Shown piece after piece: positions 45,856-55,769 of a DNA stretch of 64,000 nucleotides. Under the pieces are notes generated by a model. The model saw nothing but the letters and a program-made list of their open reading frames with translations, did not search any database and was not told where the DNA came from. Each line of letters begins with the position of its first letter. The stretch's first letter is position 1. Position numbers and translations under genes: made by a program. Source of the DNA: Synechococcus sp. WH 8020 (GTDB taxonomy: Bacteria; Cyanobacteriota; Cyanobacteriia; PCC-6307; Cyanobiaceae); NCBI RefSeq assembly GCF_001040845.1, contig NZ_CP011941.1, positions 453,744-517,743 of the forward strand. Direction: 5' to 3'.

Positions 45856-46776
45856 GTGATTTCAGACGTAGCAAGCAGCAGCCAAGGCAAAACCAAGAAG
45901 GGTTTTGATCGCAAGCGCTTGCTCAGTGGATTGCTTGCTGGCGCTTTTGGCTTGTTGGTGGTGGGCCTCGGCGGGTGGTGGTTCACGCTCGCGTTGGGGG
46001 TGATCGTGCATCTGGGTTTGTTGGAATTTTTCCGAATGGCCCAGTTCAAAGGCATGAGGCCTGCCACGAAAACAACGCTCGTGGCATGCCAGCTCTTGCT
46101 CTTCAGCACGCAGTGGGCCAATTCAGGAGGTCTTCCGGCTCTTTTGCCTGATGCAGTGCTGCCTTTATCGGGTGCAGCAATCTGCGGTTGGTTGCTATTG
46201 CAGCCCGTCACAGGATCGATTGCCGACATTGCCGCTTCAATCTTCGGGTTGTTTTATCTCGGTTTCCTGCCAAGCCATTGGTTAAGACTTCGCAATCTCG
46301 CTGATGTTGATCTTGCTCCCATTTTGCAACGTTTAAGTCTTGATAATTCCTGGCTTTCATCGGGATTATTGATCACACTTGCTGCCTGCTTGATGGTCGT
46401 TGCGAGTGATATTGGTTCTTACATGATTGGTCGACGATTTGGACGTCATCCTTTGTCCCCTATCTCTCCGTCGAAAACGATTGAGGGGGCGATCGGAGGT
46501 GCGTTGTGCTCCGTTGTGGTGGGAGCTTTGATGGCTAGCCTCATGGGGTGGACCCTGGGATGGCTCACTGGAGGCTTGCTTGGGGCACTGGTGGCGCTAT
46601 TTGCGCTCGTTGGAGATCTCACTGAGTCGATGATGAAACGCGATGCAGGCGTTAAAGACTCTGGCGATGCTCTCCCTGGCCATGGGGGAATTCTTGACCG
46701 GATTGATAGTTATTTGTTTACTCCTGCGGTGGTGTATTACGCCTTGATTTTGGTGATGCTTTTGATCGCAAACTAA
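45856..46776 (+). CDS. cdsA: Phosphatidate cytidylyltransferase
   Basis: This membrane enzyme makes CDP-diacylglycerol from phosphatidate and CTP, the branch point of phospholipid synthesis. It has 306 residues with about 7-8 hydrophobic helices. The CdsA signature is SPSKTIEGAIGG (about residues 209-220) and SMMKRDAGVKDSGDALPGHGGILDRIDS (about 257-283). A coupled start 5 bases after the PLP enzyme suggests one transcript. The first codon (GTG at 45856) and the N-terminal Ser/Lys-rich tail make the exact start uncertain. Confidence 0.93.
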   Translation: MISDVASSSQGKTKKGFDRKRLLSGLLAGAFGLLVVGLGGWWFTLALGVIVHLGLLEFFRMAQFKGMRPATKTTLVACQLLLFSTQWANSGGLPALLPDAVLPLSGAAICGWLLLQPVTGSIADIAASIFGLFYLGFLPSHWLRLRNLADVDLAPILQRLSLDNSWLSSGLLITLAACLMVVASDIGSYMIGRRFGRHPLSPISPSKTIEGAIGGALCSVVVGALMASLMGWTLGWLTGGLLGALVALFALVGDLTESMMKRDAGVKDSGDALPGHGGILDRIDSYLFTPAVVYYALILVMLLIAN

Positions 46777-46795
46777 CTCTTAAAAAATTCAAAGC

Positions 46796-47425
46796 TCAGG
46801 GACTGACAGTTGCTGTCCCTTCAAGAATTAATTGGCCAGCTTTGAGGTGAGCTTTTTGAATGTGAATGCCGGGATCCATCGGCAATAACAACGATTTTCC
46901 TGTCTCGAGATGGGTGATCTGAATGGTGCCCTCTGAGGCTTTTAGACCGAACCGAGCGCGCACAGGATCTTGCGTTGCAATCACGGCGGCCTGCAATTCA
47001 AGTAAGTCGTCGTCGATGCTCAAGGAACGAAGAGGCGTCAGCCCCATCAATTGCTCACTGAGGAGATCTCCCAGCCAGCTCCAGCGATCACTGGCAAGTG
47101 CTCGATTGAGATCGACTCCGTTGAACACCACCTCCCCATCAATGTTGAAGGAATGGGAGAGCTGAATCGGTTGGCCAGGATGGGAGGGATTGATGTGTGC
47201 TTGGAGTGAACTCGTTTTCAGCTCAGCACGCAGAAGGGGGAGTTTCTGAAAACTCACCTTGCGGGCGGTTAGGGACACACCTTCCAGCTTGCCCCGCAGG
47301 AGTTGCAATGCCGATCCTTGGAGATTCAGCTTCAACTCACCCACTTCATCGCATTGTCCTCGGATCCAAATCTGCAGACCATTGGAGAGCAGTTGGAGCA
47401 GAGGCCCAGAACTGTTTGCATTCAT
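46796..47425 (-). CDS. DUF2993 (LmeA-like) protein
   Basis: This is a 209-residue protein. The pattern of a beta-rich, LptA/LmeA-like protein is visible (LKLNLQGSALQLLRGKLEGVSLTARKV, EVVFNGVDLNRAL, ITHLETGKSLLLP). DUF2993 members are thought to bind or carry lipids. The ATG at 47425 overlaps the upstream hydrolase stop (ATGA), the strongest start evidence; the frame also continues further upstream inside the hydrolase gene. No clear signal peptide is seen. Confidence 0.8.
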   Translation of the reverse strand: MNANSSGPLLQLLSNGLQIWIRGQCDEVGELKLNLQGSALQLLRGKLEGVSLTARKVSFQKLPLLRAELKTSSLQAHINPSHPGQPIQLSHSFNIDGEVVFNGVDLNRALASDRWSWLGDLLSEQLMGLTPLRSLSIDDDLLELQAAVIATQDPVRARFGLKASEGTIQITHLETGKSLLLPMDPGIHIQKAHLKAGQLILEGTATVSP

Positions 47426-48297
47426 GGAAAGCATTCTGATCCCCGCCAGCGTTTTGCCACCAAATCCGGTTGATCGAGATGGGGAAGATGCCCGCAATGG
47501 GCAACCGATTCAAGCTTGTCTCCCAATAGCTCCTCAGCGGAACGTTTTTGAGGAGCCCGCAAGATCCGATCTTGCTCACCCCAGAGCACATGCAGGGGCT
47601 GAGAGGGAAGTGGGGAACCGCAACCTGCGAACCCGCCGCTGCGGGCGAAGGCCGCTAGGGAACGCGCCCATCCAGGCACCTTGAGGTGCAGGGATGCAAT
47701 CTCAATTTCTGGTTCGCCAACGCTGCTGTCTGGATCGGCAAAGGCTTGTCTGCACAACCCTCGTCTCACGCCAGGTCTGCCCAAGAACCACACCCCCAGT
47801 TGGTCCAGAACTGGAGGTAGTGGCATCGGTTTGCCGTCGAGTCCTGCGGGAGCCAGAAGCAGCAAGCGATCGATGCGGTCGGGATGCCGCCGTGCGAGTT
47901 CCATTGCAACAGAGCCACCCATCGATGCCCCGATTACCCCGATAGCTTCGTTTGTTGGCAAATTGCCCAGCAGCGCATTGAGATGTTTGAGGACGAGCTC
48001 AGGTCCGTAGCTGGTTCGTTCTGGTCTTGGGCAAAACCCGAATCCGAAGAGATCGGGAATGATCAGTGTGTGGTTGGTTTTGAGCAAGGGCACCAGACGT
48101 CGGAATTCCAGATTGGAACTATCAAATCCATGCAGTAACAGCACTGGTGGCCCACTGCCCACTGTCACCACTGGATAGTGGTCTGCCCCCCCATCGGTGC
48201 AGGAGAGTTCCAACCAGTCCAAGCCTTTGAGCTGTTCACGGGCCAGAGGATCGAGAAGTGTGGAGGCTGCGTTCTCGAGAATGCCCTTGTTGGTCAA
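47422..48297 (-). CDS. Alpha/beta hydrolase
   Basis: This is a 291-residue alpha/beta-hydrolase. The oxyanion-hole segment LLLHGFDSSNLEFRRLVP is followed by the nucleophile elbow GASMGGSV, the acid residue region LWGEQDRIL and the catalytic His in HCGHLPHLDQP. The fold covers esterases, haloperoxidases and lipases; the substrate is unknown. Its stop and start both overlap neighbouring genes by 4 bases, so it is translated in a coupled trio. Confidence 0.88.
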   Translation of the reverse strand: MTNKGILENAASTLLDPLAREQLKGLDWLELSCTDGGADHYPVVTVGSGPPVLLLHGFDSSNLEFRRLVPLLKTNHTLIIPDLFGFGFCPRPERTSYGPELVLKHLNALLGNLPTNEAIGVIGASMGGSVAMELARRHPDRIDRLLLLAPAGLDGKPMPLPPVLDQLGVWFLGRPGVRRGLCRQAFADPDSSVGEPEIEIASLHLKVPGWARSLAAFARSGGFAGCGSPLPSQPLHVLWGEQDRILRAPQKRSAEELLGDKLESVAHCGHLPHLDQPDLVAKRWRGSECFP

Positions 48298-49427
48298 GCT
48301 TCAGTCTCCAGAGACGTATTGATAGGGCGACTGTCAGCGTCGGTGCTTACGAGAGCTTCAAGAAGATCGGTCTCTGTGACCTCGAAGGGGAGATGGTGTA
48401 GGTCGGATCCTGGCCGGCAGGCGAAGCTGCAAATGGCGCGTAACTCATGCAACCCTGTTTCTCCAAGCCCAAGATCCTGAAGCGAAACGGGTAGAGCAAG
48501 CTCCTTGAGTAAGGGCAGAAGTTGGCGACGGGATTGGGCGGCCAATTGATTGCCACCAAGGCGTTCTTCAAGCCGGAGCTGCACCAGAATGCCAAATCCC
48601 ACTTTTTCTCCGTGCAACTTGCCGTGACAGGAAGGCAATTGCGTTAGGCCGTTATGGACCGCGTGGGCCGCAACCGTCCTGCACTGCGCTCCTCCTAGGC
48701 CACCGATCACTCCTGCGGTCAGACCACATGCTTCAGCAACTCGGACCCAGGCCTCACTCTCAGGACGAGCTATGGCATCAAGGGCATCAATCAAGAGTTG
48801 ATCGCGTAGTACTCGGGCCATTTGAACGGCCTGTTGGATCATTCCGTCCGTACTGGATCCGCTACCCACAGAGGCTTCGTACCACTTGGCCAGGGCGTCG
48901 GCGATGCCACTCGAAAGAGTCTGAGTCGGTGCTTGACGAACCAGTCCATGATCAAAAATCAGGAGATCTGGGCAAGCATCGAGTGCCACGTCGGAAACAA
49001 ACGCTCCATCTGGTGAATAGATGTTGGCGAGAGCTGTCCAACCTGCGCAGGTTGCGGCACTCAGCGGCACCGTGATGCAAGGAACTTTGAGACGGTAGGC
49101 AAGGAGTTTTCCAGCGTCTAAAACCTTGCCTCCTCCTGCTGCAATCACGGAGTCACACGCGGTTGCCTTCAGCGAGGCCTCGAGGCGAATGAGGTCATCC
49201 TCACAGCAATCGAAGTTGAGTTGAACCTCTTCAACGGTCAGATCGTTTGCAATGAGATCAGCTTTTAAACCAGCACGAATGGCTTGGGTTGCGGGACTAC
49301 GCCCAAGCAGTGCCGGTCTTTGACAGAGGTCAGCAATGGCAGAAAGACCACGTTTCCATGCTTGCTCTCCCCGAATGACACGGGAAGGAGCAATGGCATG
49401 TGTGTGGCAAACCAACGACGTGGTCAT
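48294..49427 (-). CDS. Iron-containing alcohol dehydrogenase-like protein
   Basis: This is a 377-residue protein of the Fe-ADH/glycerol dehydrogenase superfamily. VIAAGGGKVLDAGKLLAY is the nucleotide-binding GGGxxxD motif, and VPLSAATCAGWTALA is the substrate loop. The metal-ligand region includes the Asp/His segments GIADALAKWYEA, AHAVHNGLT and HGEKVGFG. Relatives include glycerol dehydrogenase and glycerol-1-phosphate dehydrogenase (AraM/EgsA). Substrate unknown. It starts 8 bases after clpC and overlaps the hydrolase by 4. Confidence 0.82.
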   Translation of the reverse strand: MTTSLVCHTHAIAPSRVIRGEQAWKRGLSAIADLCQRPALLGRSPATQAIRAGLKADLIANDLTVEEVQLNFDCCEDDLIRLEASLKATACDSVIAAGGGKVLDAGKLLAYRLKVPCITVPLSAATCAGWTALANIYSPDGAFVSDVALDACPDLLIFDHGLVRQAPTQTLSSGIADALAKWYEASVGSGSSTDGMIQQAVQMARVLRDQLLIDALDAIARPESEAWVRVAEACGLTAGVIGGLGGAQCRTVAAHAVHNGLTQLPSCHGKLHGEKVGFGILVQLRLEERLGGNQLAAQSRRQLLPLLKELALPVSLQDLGLGETGLHELRAICSFACRPGSDLHHLPFEVTETDLLEALVSTDADSRPINTSLETEA

Positions 49428-49435
49428 GCTTTGCC

Positions 49436-52018
49436 TCAGACCCCAGCGTTGGCCAATTGAGGTGTCACTGGGGTTGCGGTGTTGAGGTGGCGAACAACCA
49501 CTTTTTTGTCATGGTCGATGTCCACTTCAGCGGAATCTCCTTCTTTGATACGGCCGGTGAGGACTTCCTCCGCCAGGCTGTCCTCGAGAAGGCGCATGAC
49601 CGCGCGACGCAGGGGCCTTGCTCCGTAAGCAGGGTTGTATCCCTCCTCGACAAGACGCTCTTTGAAGGCGTTGGACACCGTCAAAGTAATCCCTTTGTCA
49701 CCAATTCGAGCAAAAACTTCCTTGAGCATGATTTCCGCAATGTCTTTCACCTCTTCACGATTGAGTTGACGGAAGACAATGATTTCATCGAGACGATTAA
49801 GGAATTCTGGCCTGAAGTACTGCTTCAGCTCCTCATTAACTAGCGATTTGATTCTGTTGTACTGATTTTCATCGGCGTTTTCACCAGAGAATTCGAAGCC
49901 CAAACCGCCACCACCTTTTTCAATCACTTTCGAACCGATGTTCGAGGTCATGATGATCAAAGTATTTTTGAAATCAACGGTTCTTCCTTTGGAATCGGTT
50001 AGACGGCCGTCTTCTAGAAGTTGCAAAAGCAAGTTGAAGACATCGGGATGAGCCTTCTCAATCTCGTCAAATAGCACAACCGTATAGGGACGCCGCCGCA
50101 CCGCTTCTGTCAGCTGTCCTCCTTCGTTGAATCCCACGTATCCAGGAGGAGAACCGATCAGTTTGCTGACAGTGTGCCTCTCCATGAATTCCGACATATC
50201 AAGACGGATCATCGCTTCTTCGCTACCAAAGAAATAGGCAGCGAGTGCCTTCGTGAGTTCTGTTTTCCCGACACCTGTAGGGCCTGAGAAAATGAAGCTT
50301 GCAATCGGCCGATTTGGATTTTTCAGGCCAACCCGCGCTCGACGAATCGCCTTGGAAACTGCTTTGACGGCTTCGTCTTGTCCGATCAAACGCTTGTGGA
50401 GAGTTTCCTCCATGTTCAACAATTTGACTGACTCACTTTCTGTAAGTTTTTGAACCGGAACCCCAGTCCATGAGGCCACAATGTGAGCGATGTCTTCCTC
50501 ATCAACGACTGGAGTGGTGAGAAGTTGAGTTTGTGCTGTTGATGAATCTGTTGCATCAGAGGTCACAGCTTCACCAACAGATGCAGCTGCGCTGGTGTCA
50601 GCATCTCCTCCATTCGCTGGGGTTTCTTCACGGCTGCTTTGCAGCAACGTGCGAATCTTTTCACGCAACTCAACTTCTTTGTCGCGTAATTCTCCCGCGC
50701 GATTGAAATCTTGGTCGCGAACGGCATCCTCCTTCTCCTTCTGGACAGCGCGGAGCTCTTTATCCACTTCCTTCGCTGCAGGAGGCAGCTTGGAATTCAG
50801 CAGACGAACTCGGCTTCCAGCTTCATCAATGAGATCAATGGCTTTGTCTGGAAGGAAGCGATCGGAGATGTAGCGATCACCCAGTGTTGCTGCTGCATCG
50901 AGGGCCGCGTCTGTGATTTTGAGGCGATGGTGCTGCTCGTAGCGCTCACGCAGCCCTCTCAAAATTTCAATGGTGTCAGCAATAGAAGGCTCACCCACCA
51001 TGACGGGCTGGAAACGACGCTCTAGGGCCGCATCCCTCTCGATATGTTTACGGTATTCATCAAGCGTGGTTGCGCCGATGCATTGAAGTTCGCCACGCGC
51101 TAAGGCAGGCTTCAGGATATTGGCTGCATCAATGGCACCTTCAGCTGCGCCAGCACCAATCAACGTGTGAACTTCGTCGATCACCAAGATCACATTGCCG
51201 GCAGCTTTGATCTCTTCCATGATCTTTTTGAGTCGCTCCTCAAATTCCCCGCGGTATTTCGTGCCTGCAACGAGCAAGCCGATGTCGAGGGTGAGAACAC
51301 GCTTCTCTTCGAGAATGTCTGGAATGTCACCCTGCTGGATCCGTTGAGCAAGGCCCTCAGCAATTGCGGTTTTGCCAACACCAGGTTCTCCAATAAGAAC
51401 CGGATTGTTTTTGGTGCGTCGGCCGAGAATTTGAATCACTCGATCGATCTCTTTGTGGCGTCCAACCACCGGGTCCAGTTTTGCCTCAGTGGCTAGTTGG
51501 GTGAGGTTGGTGCCGAATTCATCCAATGTTGGGGTTTTGGTGGATCCTTTGGATCCGCCACCACCACCAGCACCCACCTCTGCTGTTTCGCCGAGCATGC
51601 GAATCACTTGAGTGCGAACCTTCGCCAGATCCACACCGAGATTTTCGAGAACGCGCGCCGCTACGCCCTCTCCTTCGCGAATGAGGCCCAGGAGAAGGTG
51701 TTCCGTGCCGATGTAGTTGTGACCCAGCTGCCTTGCTTCTTCCAGAGACAACTCCAGGACGCGCTTGGCACGTGGGGTAAAGGGAATTTCGACTGCAACG
51801 AAACCTGAGCCTCTGCCGATGATTTTTTCAACTTCGACCCGAGCATCCTTGAGGTTGACGCCCATCGACTTGAGCACCTTGGCCGCAACGCCGGTGCCTT
51901 CACCGATCAAACCCAACAAAATCTGCTCAGTTCCAACAAAGTTGTGGCCAAGGCGCCTTGCCTCTTCTTGGGCCAGCATGATCACCTTGATGGCCTTCTC
52001 AGTAAACCGCTCGAACAT
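49436..52018 (-). CDS. clpC: ATP-dependent Clp protease ATPase subunit ClpC
   Basis: This Hsp100 unfoldase feeds substrates to the ClpP protease and is essential in cyanobacteria. It has 860 residues from the ATG at 52018 ([20 protein letters not shown]). Two Clp_N repeats come first, then Walker [16 protein letters not shown], a UVR-type middle segment ([18 protein letters not shown]), Walker A2 [15 protein letters not shown], and the LGF tripeptide loop for ClpP contact ([11 protein letters not shown]). The order matches ClpC rather than ClpB, which has a longer middle domain. Confidence 0.96.
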   Translation of the reverse strand: MFERFTEKAIKVIMLAQEEARRLGHNFVGTEQILLGLIGEGTGVAAKVLKSMGVNLKDARVEVEKIIGRGSGFVAVEIPFTPRAKRVLELSLEEARQLGHNYIGTEHLLLGLIREGEGVAARVLENLGVDLAKVRTQVIRMLGETAEVGAGGGGGSKGSTKTPTLDEFGTNLTQLATEAKLDPVVGRHKEIDRVIQILGRRTKNNPVLIGEPGVGKTAIAEGLAQRIQQGDIPDILEEKRVLTLDIGLLVAGTKYRGEFEERLKKIMEEIKAAGNVILVIDEVHTLIGAGAAEGAIDAANILKPALARGELQCIGATTLDEYRKHIERDAALERRFQPVMVGEPSIADTIEILRGLRERYEQHHRLKITDAALDAAATLGDRYISDRFLPDKAIDLIDEAGSRVRLLNSKLPPAAKEVDKELRAVQKEKEDAVRDQDFNRAGELRDKEVELREKIRTLLQSSREETPANGGDADTSAAASVGEAVTSDATDSSTAQTQLLTTPVVDEEDIAHIVASWTGVPVQKLTESESVKLLNMEETLHKRLIGQDEAVKAVSKAIRRARVGLKNPNRPIASFIFSGPTGVGKTELTKALAAYFFGSEEAMIRLDMSEFMERHTVSKLIGSPPGYVGFNEGGQLTEAVRRRPYTVVLFDEIEKAHPDVFNLLLQLLEDGRLTDSKGRTVDFKNTLIIMTSNIGSKVIEKGGGGLGFEFSGENADENQYNRIKSLVNEELKQYFRPEFLNRLDEIIVFRQLNREEVKDIAEIMLKEVFARIGDKGITLTVSNAFKERLVEEGYNPAYGARPLRRAVMRLLEDSLAEEVLTGRIKEGDSAEVDIDHDKKVVVRHLNTATPVTPQLANAGV

Positions 52019-52208
52019 CTTGAGGGCCTTTAGTGGTGAAACCAAGCTATCAGGGATAAAGAGTTGTTGTGATCACTCTCGATACCAACCCAGATCCCAG
52101 TAGTGATTTGGGGTAAGCCTCCCAAAAAGTGTTAATCAATGCAGAAATGTAGTGCGGGTTTCTGTTTGATCAGGGCGGGTATCCCTACCAGCAGCATGCT
52201 GAATTGAT

Positions 52209-52631
52209 TCAAGTGAGATTGACTTCTCTTTGCATCTCCAGCGACTGAATCAAGGCGTCTTTGCCATCGCGGTAGTAGCGGGCCCTGCGGCCAATGGTTT
52301 TGAAGCCCAATGCGCTGTATAGAGCCTGTGCCCCAAGGTTGTCTTCGGCCACATCAAGCCACGCTTGTTTGACTCCAGCGTTGTTGGCATCCGCCAGTAG
52401 CTGCTTCAAAACAGTTCGCCCCAATCCGCGGCGCCGTTGCTCTGGATCAACGGCAATCAGAGTGATTTGCAGCTCATCCATGACAACCCAGCCACAGGCC
52501 ATTGCTAATAGGTCGTCTGCACTGGCAGCGATTCCGACACAGAGTCTTTGAGGATCAGAGAGTTCGCGCTCCCAGTGGTCTGAATTCCAAAGACCATTGA
52601 GAGCTCGCGCATCGAGTTTCAGGCATGCCAA
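52209..52631 (-). CDS. rimI: Ribosomal-protein alanine acetyltransferase-like GNAT
   Basis: This is a GNAT acetyltransferase of about 140 residues. The acetyl-CoA motif is ITLIAVDPEQRRRGLGRTVLKQLLADA, followed by WLDVAEDNLGAQALYSALGF and the C-terminal IGRRARYYRDGKDAL, all typical of RimI. It presumably acetylates the N-terminus of ribosomal protein S18 or another small protein. No ATG fits the start. A TTG at 52631 is used, but the frame is open upstream and a non-ATG start farther out is possible. It is divergent from lysA. Confidence 0.85.
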   Translation of the reverse strand: MACLKLDARALNGLWNSDHWERELSDPQRLCVGIAASADDLLAMACGWVVMDELQITLIAVDPEQRRRGLGRTVLKQLLADANNAGVKQAWLDVAEDNLGAQALYSALGFKTIGRRARYYRDGKDALIQSLEMQREVNLT

Positions 52632-52724
52632 GACATGCGATTGATTAAGTCGGATCGTTGTTTGGGTCAGGGTTGAGAAGCATCGCTTCTTAGATTGCCC
52701 CCACTGCCCGCCTCTGACGACTCC

Positions 52725-54086
52725 ATGGCCACCCCTTTTGAATCCGGCTGTGATCCCGTCAGCCCCAATCGGAATCTGGCTCCAGTGTCATCTGAACTCG
52801 ATGATCTGGGCCGTCTGATGGTGGGGGGCTGTCGCCTGAGCGAACTTGCAGAGCGTTATGGAACCCCGCTCTACGTTCTTGATGAGGTGAGTATTCGCGC
52901 CTCGGCTCGGGAGTATCGGGAAGCTTTGAAACGTCATTACCCCGGCGATTCTCTCGCCGTTTATGCATCCAAAGCCCATAGCTCATTGGCTCTTACAGGT
53001 CTTGTGGCTTCAGAAGGACTTGGTCTGGATGCCGTTTCAGCTGGAGAGCTGCTCACCGCTTTGGATGGAGGGATGCCGCCAGAACGCATGGTGTTGCATG
53101 GAAACAACAAGTCGGTGGAGGAGCTCGCCCTCGCTTACAGCCATGGGGTGATGGTGGTGGCCGATAACCAGCACGATTTGGATTGTCTTGCTGAGCTTGT
53201 TCCTAAAGGCGGTGCACCGGTTCGCTTGATGCTGCGTTTCACTCCTGGCATTGAATGCCACACCCACGAGTACATCCGCACGGGACATCTAGACAGCAAA
53301 TTTGGGTTTGATCCTGATCAGTTGCAGCCAGTGCTGACAGCGTTGGCTGGGTGTGCTTGGGCTCGTGTTGAAGGTCTACACGCGCATATCGGGTCTCAGA
53401 TTTTTGAACTCGACCCGCATCGGGATTTGGCCGCTGTCATGGCTGATGCCCTCAAGTTGGCCCGGGAGCTTGGTCATCCGGTCCGAGATCTCAATGTCGG
53501 CGGGGGACTTGGAATTCGCTATGTCGAATCCGACGATCCACCGTCGATTGATGCCTGGGTCAAGGTGGTGGCAGAAGCCGTGACCCAGGCGTGCCGAGAG
53601 CGTGGTCTTGAGCTGCCTCGTTTGATGTGCGAGCCGGGCCGTTCTCTTGTGGCATCCAGTGGCGTGACGGTTTACACCGTGGGCGCCCGCAAAGTGGTTC
53701 CAGGCATTCGCACCTACGTCTCGGTTGACGGTGGGATGAGCGACAACCCGCGACCGATCACCTACCAGTCGCTCTATACGGCATATCTTGCTGACCGTCC
53801 TTTGGCGCAGGCAGACGAAACCATCACTTTGGCCGGGAAGCACTGTGAATCCGGCGACGTGTTGCTCAAGGACCTGTCGTTTCCATCGTGCCGGAGCGGT
53901 GAGGTGCTGGTGGTCCTGGCGACGGGTGCCTACAACCTCTCGATGAGCTCGAACTACAACCGGATTCCGAGGCCTGCTGCTGTGTTGGTGCATCAAGGAG
54001 TGGCTGAACTCATCCAGAGGCGTGAGCAGCCAGAGGATTTACTTCGTTATGACTTGATGCCAGATCGCCTGCGCTCGGTACAGTGA
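52725..54086 (+). CDS. lysA: Diaminopimelate decarboxylase
   Basis: This PLP enzyme makes lysine from meso-diaminopimelate; its substrate is also a peptidoglycan building block. It has 453 residues from the ATG at 52725 (a TTG at 52695 is in frame). The PLP-binding Lys is in AVYASKAHSSLAL, the Gly-rich LNVGGGLGIRY binds phosphate, CEPGRSLVASSG is present, and CESGDVL supplies the active-site Cys from the partner subunit. The cdaA gene follows 30 bases later. Confidence 0.95.
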   Translation: MATPFESGCDPVSPNRNLAPVSSELDDLGRLMVGGCRLSELAERYGTPLYVLDEVSIRASAREYREALKRHYPGDSLAVYASKAHSSLALTGLVASEGLGLDAVSAGELLTALDGGMPPERMVLHGNNKSVEELALAYSHGVMVVADNQHDLDCLAELVPKGGAPVRLMLRFTPGIECHTHEYIRTGHLDSKFGFDPDQLQPVLTALAGCAWARVEGLHAHIGSQIFELDPHRDLAAVMADALKLARELGHPVRDLNVGGGLGIRYVESDDPPSIDAWVKVVAEAVTQACRERGLELPRLMCEPGRSLVASSGVTVYTVGARKVVPGIRTYVSVDGGMSDNPRPITYQSLYTAYLADRPLAQADETITLAGKHCESGDVLLKDLSFPSCRSGEVLVVLATGAYNLSMSSNYNRIPRPAAVLVHQGVAELIQRREQPEDLLRYDLMPDRLRSVQ

Positions 54087-54116
54087 GATTGAAAGCATGA
54101 GGGGTGCGTAAACGCA

Positions 54117-54950
54117 ATGGCGGTGTTGCAACTTCGCCTGCTGATCGACGTTTTCTGCGCCTCTGCTCTCGGTTTTCTTCTTTTCACGAGAGTCAACGAG
54201 CAGCGAACCCTTTGGCTGTTAAGGGGCTACCTCTTTCTTGTTGCTCTCGCCTGGTTCGTTAAACGGTTTTTCAATCTCCCGCTCACATCGACGTTGGTCG
54301 ATGCACTGGTTCTTGCCTGTTCGCTGTCTTTGGCCATCCTTTGGCAGGGAGAATTGCGCCGGCTTATGGAACTGCTCGGCACGGGACGGCTCGCCGTTCT
54401 ATTGGGCAATCCTCAAAGCAAGCTCAGAGCGACCGCTAGTACCGTCGCTGAACTAACTGATGCTGCGGGTCGCCTGTCTAAATCGCGACGGGGTGCCTTG
54501 ATTGTGGTGGATTTAGGCAGTGATTTACGCCCCGAGGATTTCCTGAATCCAGGAGTGACCGTTGATGCGCAGCTGAGCAGTGAACTATTGCTCAATTTGT
54601 TTGCCTCAGACACACCTCTCCATGATGGTGGGGTGGTACTGAAGGGAAATCGGATTATCTCCGCTGGCGTCATCTTGCCTCTCTCGCGTCAAGGCATTAG
54701 CCGCTACGGCACAAGACACCTTGCGGCTCTAGGCATTACCGAGCGCTTCGACCGCTGCATCTGTGTTGTTGTGTCTGAAGAAACTGGCACGTTGTCGCTT
54801 GCGAATCAGGGCAAGCTCGAGCGTCCAATCACCAGTTCTCGTCTTCAAGATTTATTGACCGAATTGATGGCGGCTCCGGTGTCCTCAACCTCAGCGAAAA
54901 CCGGGTCTTCACGTAGCGTAAAAAATCCTTCCCAGGACTCAGCGCTTTGA
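54117..54950 (+). CDS. cdaA: Diadenylate cyclase (c-di-AMP synthase)
   Basis: This enzyme makes cyclic di-AMP from two ATP at the membrane. It has 277 residues. About three N-terminal membrane helices (residues 7-25, 38-55 and 62-80) precede the DAC domain, whose motifs are [22 protein letters not shown] and [10 protein letters not shown]. In well-studied CdaA enzymes these read DGA and GTRHRAA, so the DGA Ala is Gly and the last Arg of the RHR trio is Leu here. The first change is conservative; the second is worth checking. A Ser/Lys-rich tail ends the protein. It overlaps uppS by 4 bases. Confidence 0.9.
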   Translation: MAVLQLRLLIDVFCASALGFLLFTRVNEQRTLWLLRGYLFLVALAWFVKRFFNLPLTSTLVDALVLACSLSLAILWQGELRRLMELLGTGRLAVLLGNPQSKLRATASTVAELTDAAGRLSKSRRGALIVVDLGSDLRPEDFLNPGVTVDAQLSSELLLNLFASDTPLHDGGVVLKGNRIISAGVILPLSRQGISRYGTRHLAALGITERFDRCICVVVSEETGTLSLANQGKLERPITSSRLQDLLTELMAAPVSSTSAKTGSSRSVKNPSQDSAL

Positions 54951-55720
54951 GTCAACGCTTGGTCACTAGTTCAGATGACTCTCGGATTGAGCTTTGTCCT
55001 GCCGAGATCAGTCCACAGCGTTTGCCGGCTCATGTGGCAGTGATCATGGATGGCAATGGACGCTGGGCCCAATCAAGGGGTTTGCCGCGTGTGATGGGTC
55101 ATCGGGCAGGCGTTGAGGCCCTGAAAGCCACCTTGCGTCGATGCAGCAATTGGGGTGTGAAGGCTCTCACCGCTTACGCCTTCTCAACGGAGAACTGGTC
55201 TCGCCCTGGCGATGAGGTGAATTTTTTGATGACGCTGTTTGAGAGGGTGCTGGAACGCGAGCTTCAGGCCTTGGAGGCGGAGAGGGTGCGGATCCGTTTT
55301 CTTGGAGATCTTGAGCCCCTGCCTGCCCGTCTTCAGTCCTTGATCCAGGAGGCGACGAAGCGTACGGCGTCCAACGATGGCATTCATTTCAACGTTTGCA
55401 CCAACTACGGAGGACGGAACGAGCTGGTTGTCGCGGCCAGACGGCTGGCTGAACGCGCAGCCAGTGGGGAGCTTGATCCCTCCGAAATCGACGAGCAGAC
55501 CCTTGCTGGCGAACTGTTCACCGCTGGTGAAATCGATCCCGACCTCTTGATTCGCACGAGTGGTGAACATCGAATCAGCAATTTTTTGCTGTGGCAGCTT
55601 GCTTACGCTGAAATTCACGTTACGGATGTCCTCTGGCCCGATTTCGATCGTGAGGCCTTAGTGCGTGCGTTCTTGGATTATCAAAGCCGAACCCGTCGCT
55701 TTGGGGGGCTGGTGGTCTAA
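54947..55720 (+). CDS. uppS: Isoprenyl (undecaprenyl) diphosphate synthase
   Basis: This cis-prenyltransferase makes the lipid carrier for cell-wall and polysaccharide synthesis. It has 257 residues. The motifs [24 protein letters not shown] (catalytic Asp and pyrophosphate site), [19 protein letters not shown] and [24 protein letters not shown] are all present. It starts 4 bases inside cdaA (TTG at 54947), so the two are translationally coupled. Confidence 0.95.
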   Translation: MSQRLVTSSDDSRIELCPAEISPQRLPAHVAVIMDGNGRWAQSRGLPRVMGHRAGVEALKATLRRCSNWGVKALTAYAFSTENWSRPGDEVNFLMTLFERVLERELQALEAERVRIRFLGDLEPLPARLQSLIQEATKRTASNDGIHFNVCTNYGGRNELVVAARRLAERAASGELDPSEIDEQTLAGELFTAGEIDPDLLIRTSGEHRISNFLLWQLAYAEIHVTDVLWPDFDREALVRAFLDYQSRTRRFGGLVV

Positions 55721-55769
55721 TTACCGATGCTCTGGGATCCTGAGGGTTCGAGGTTCTCTCTCAGGGTTG

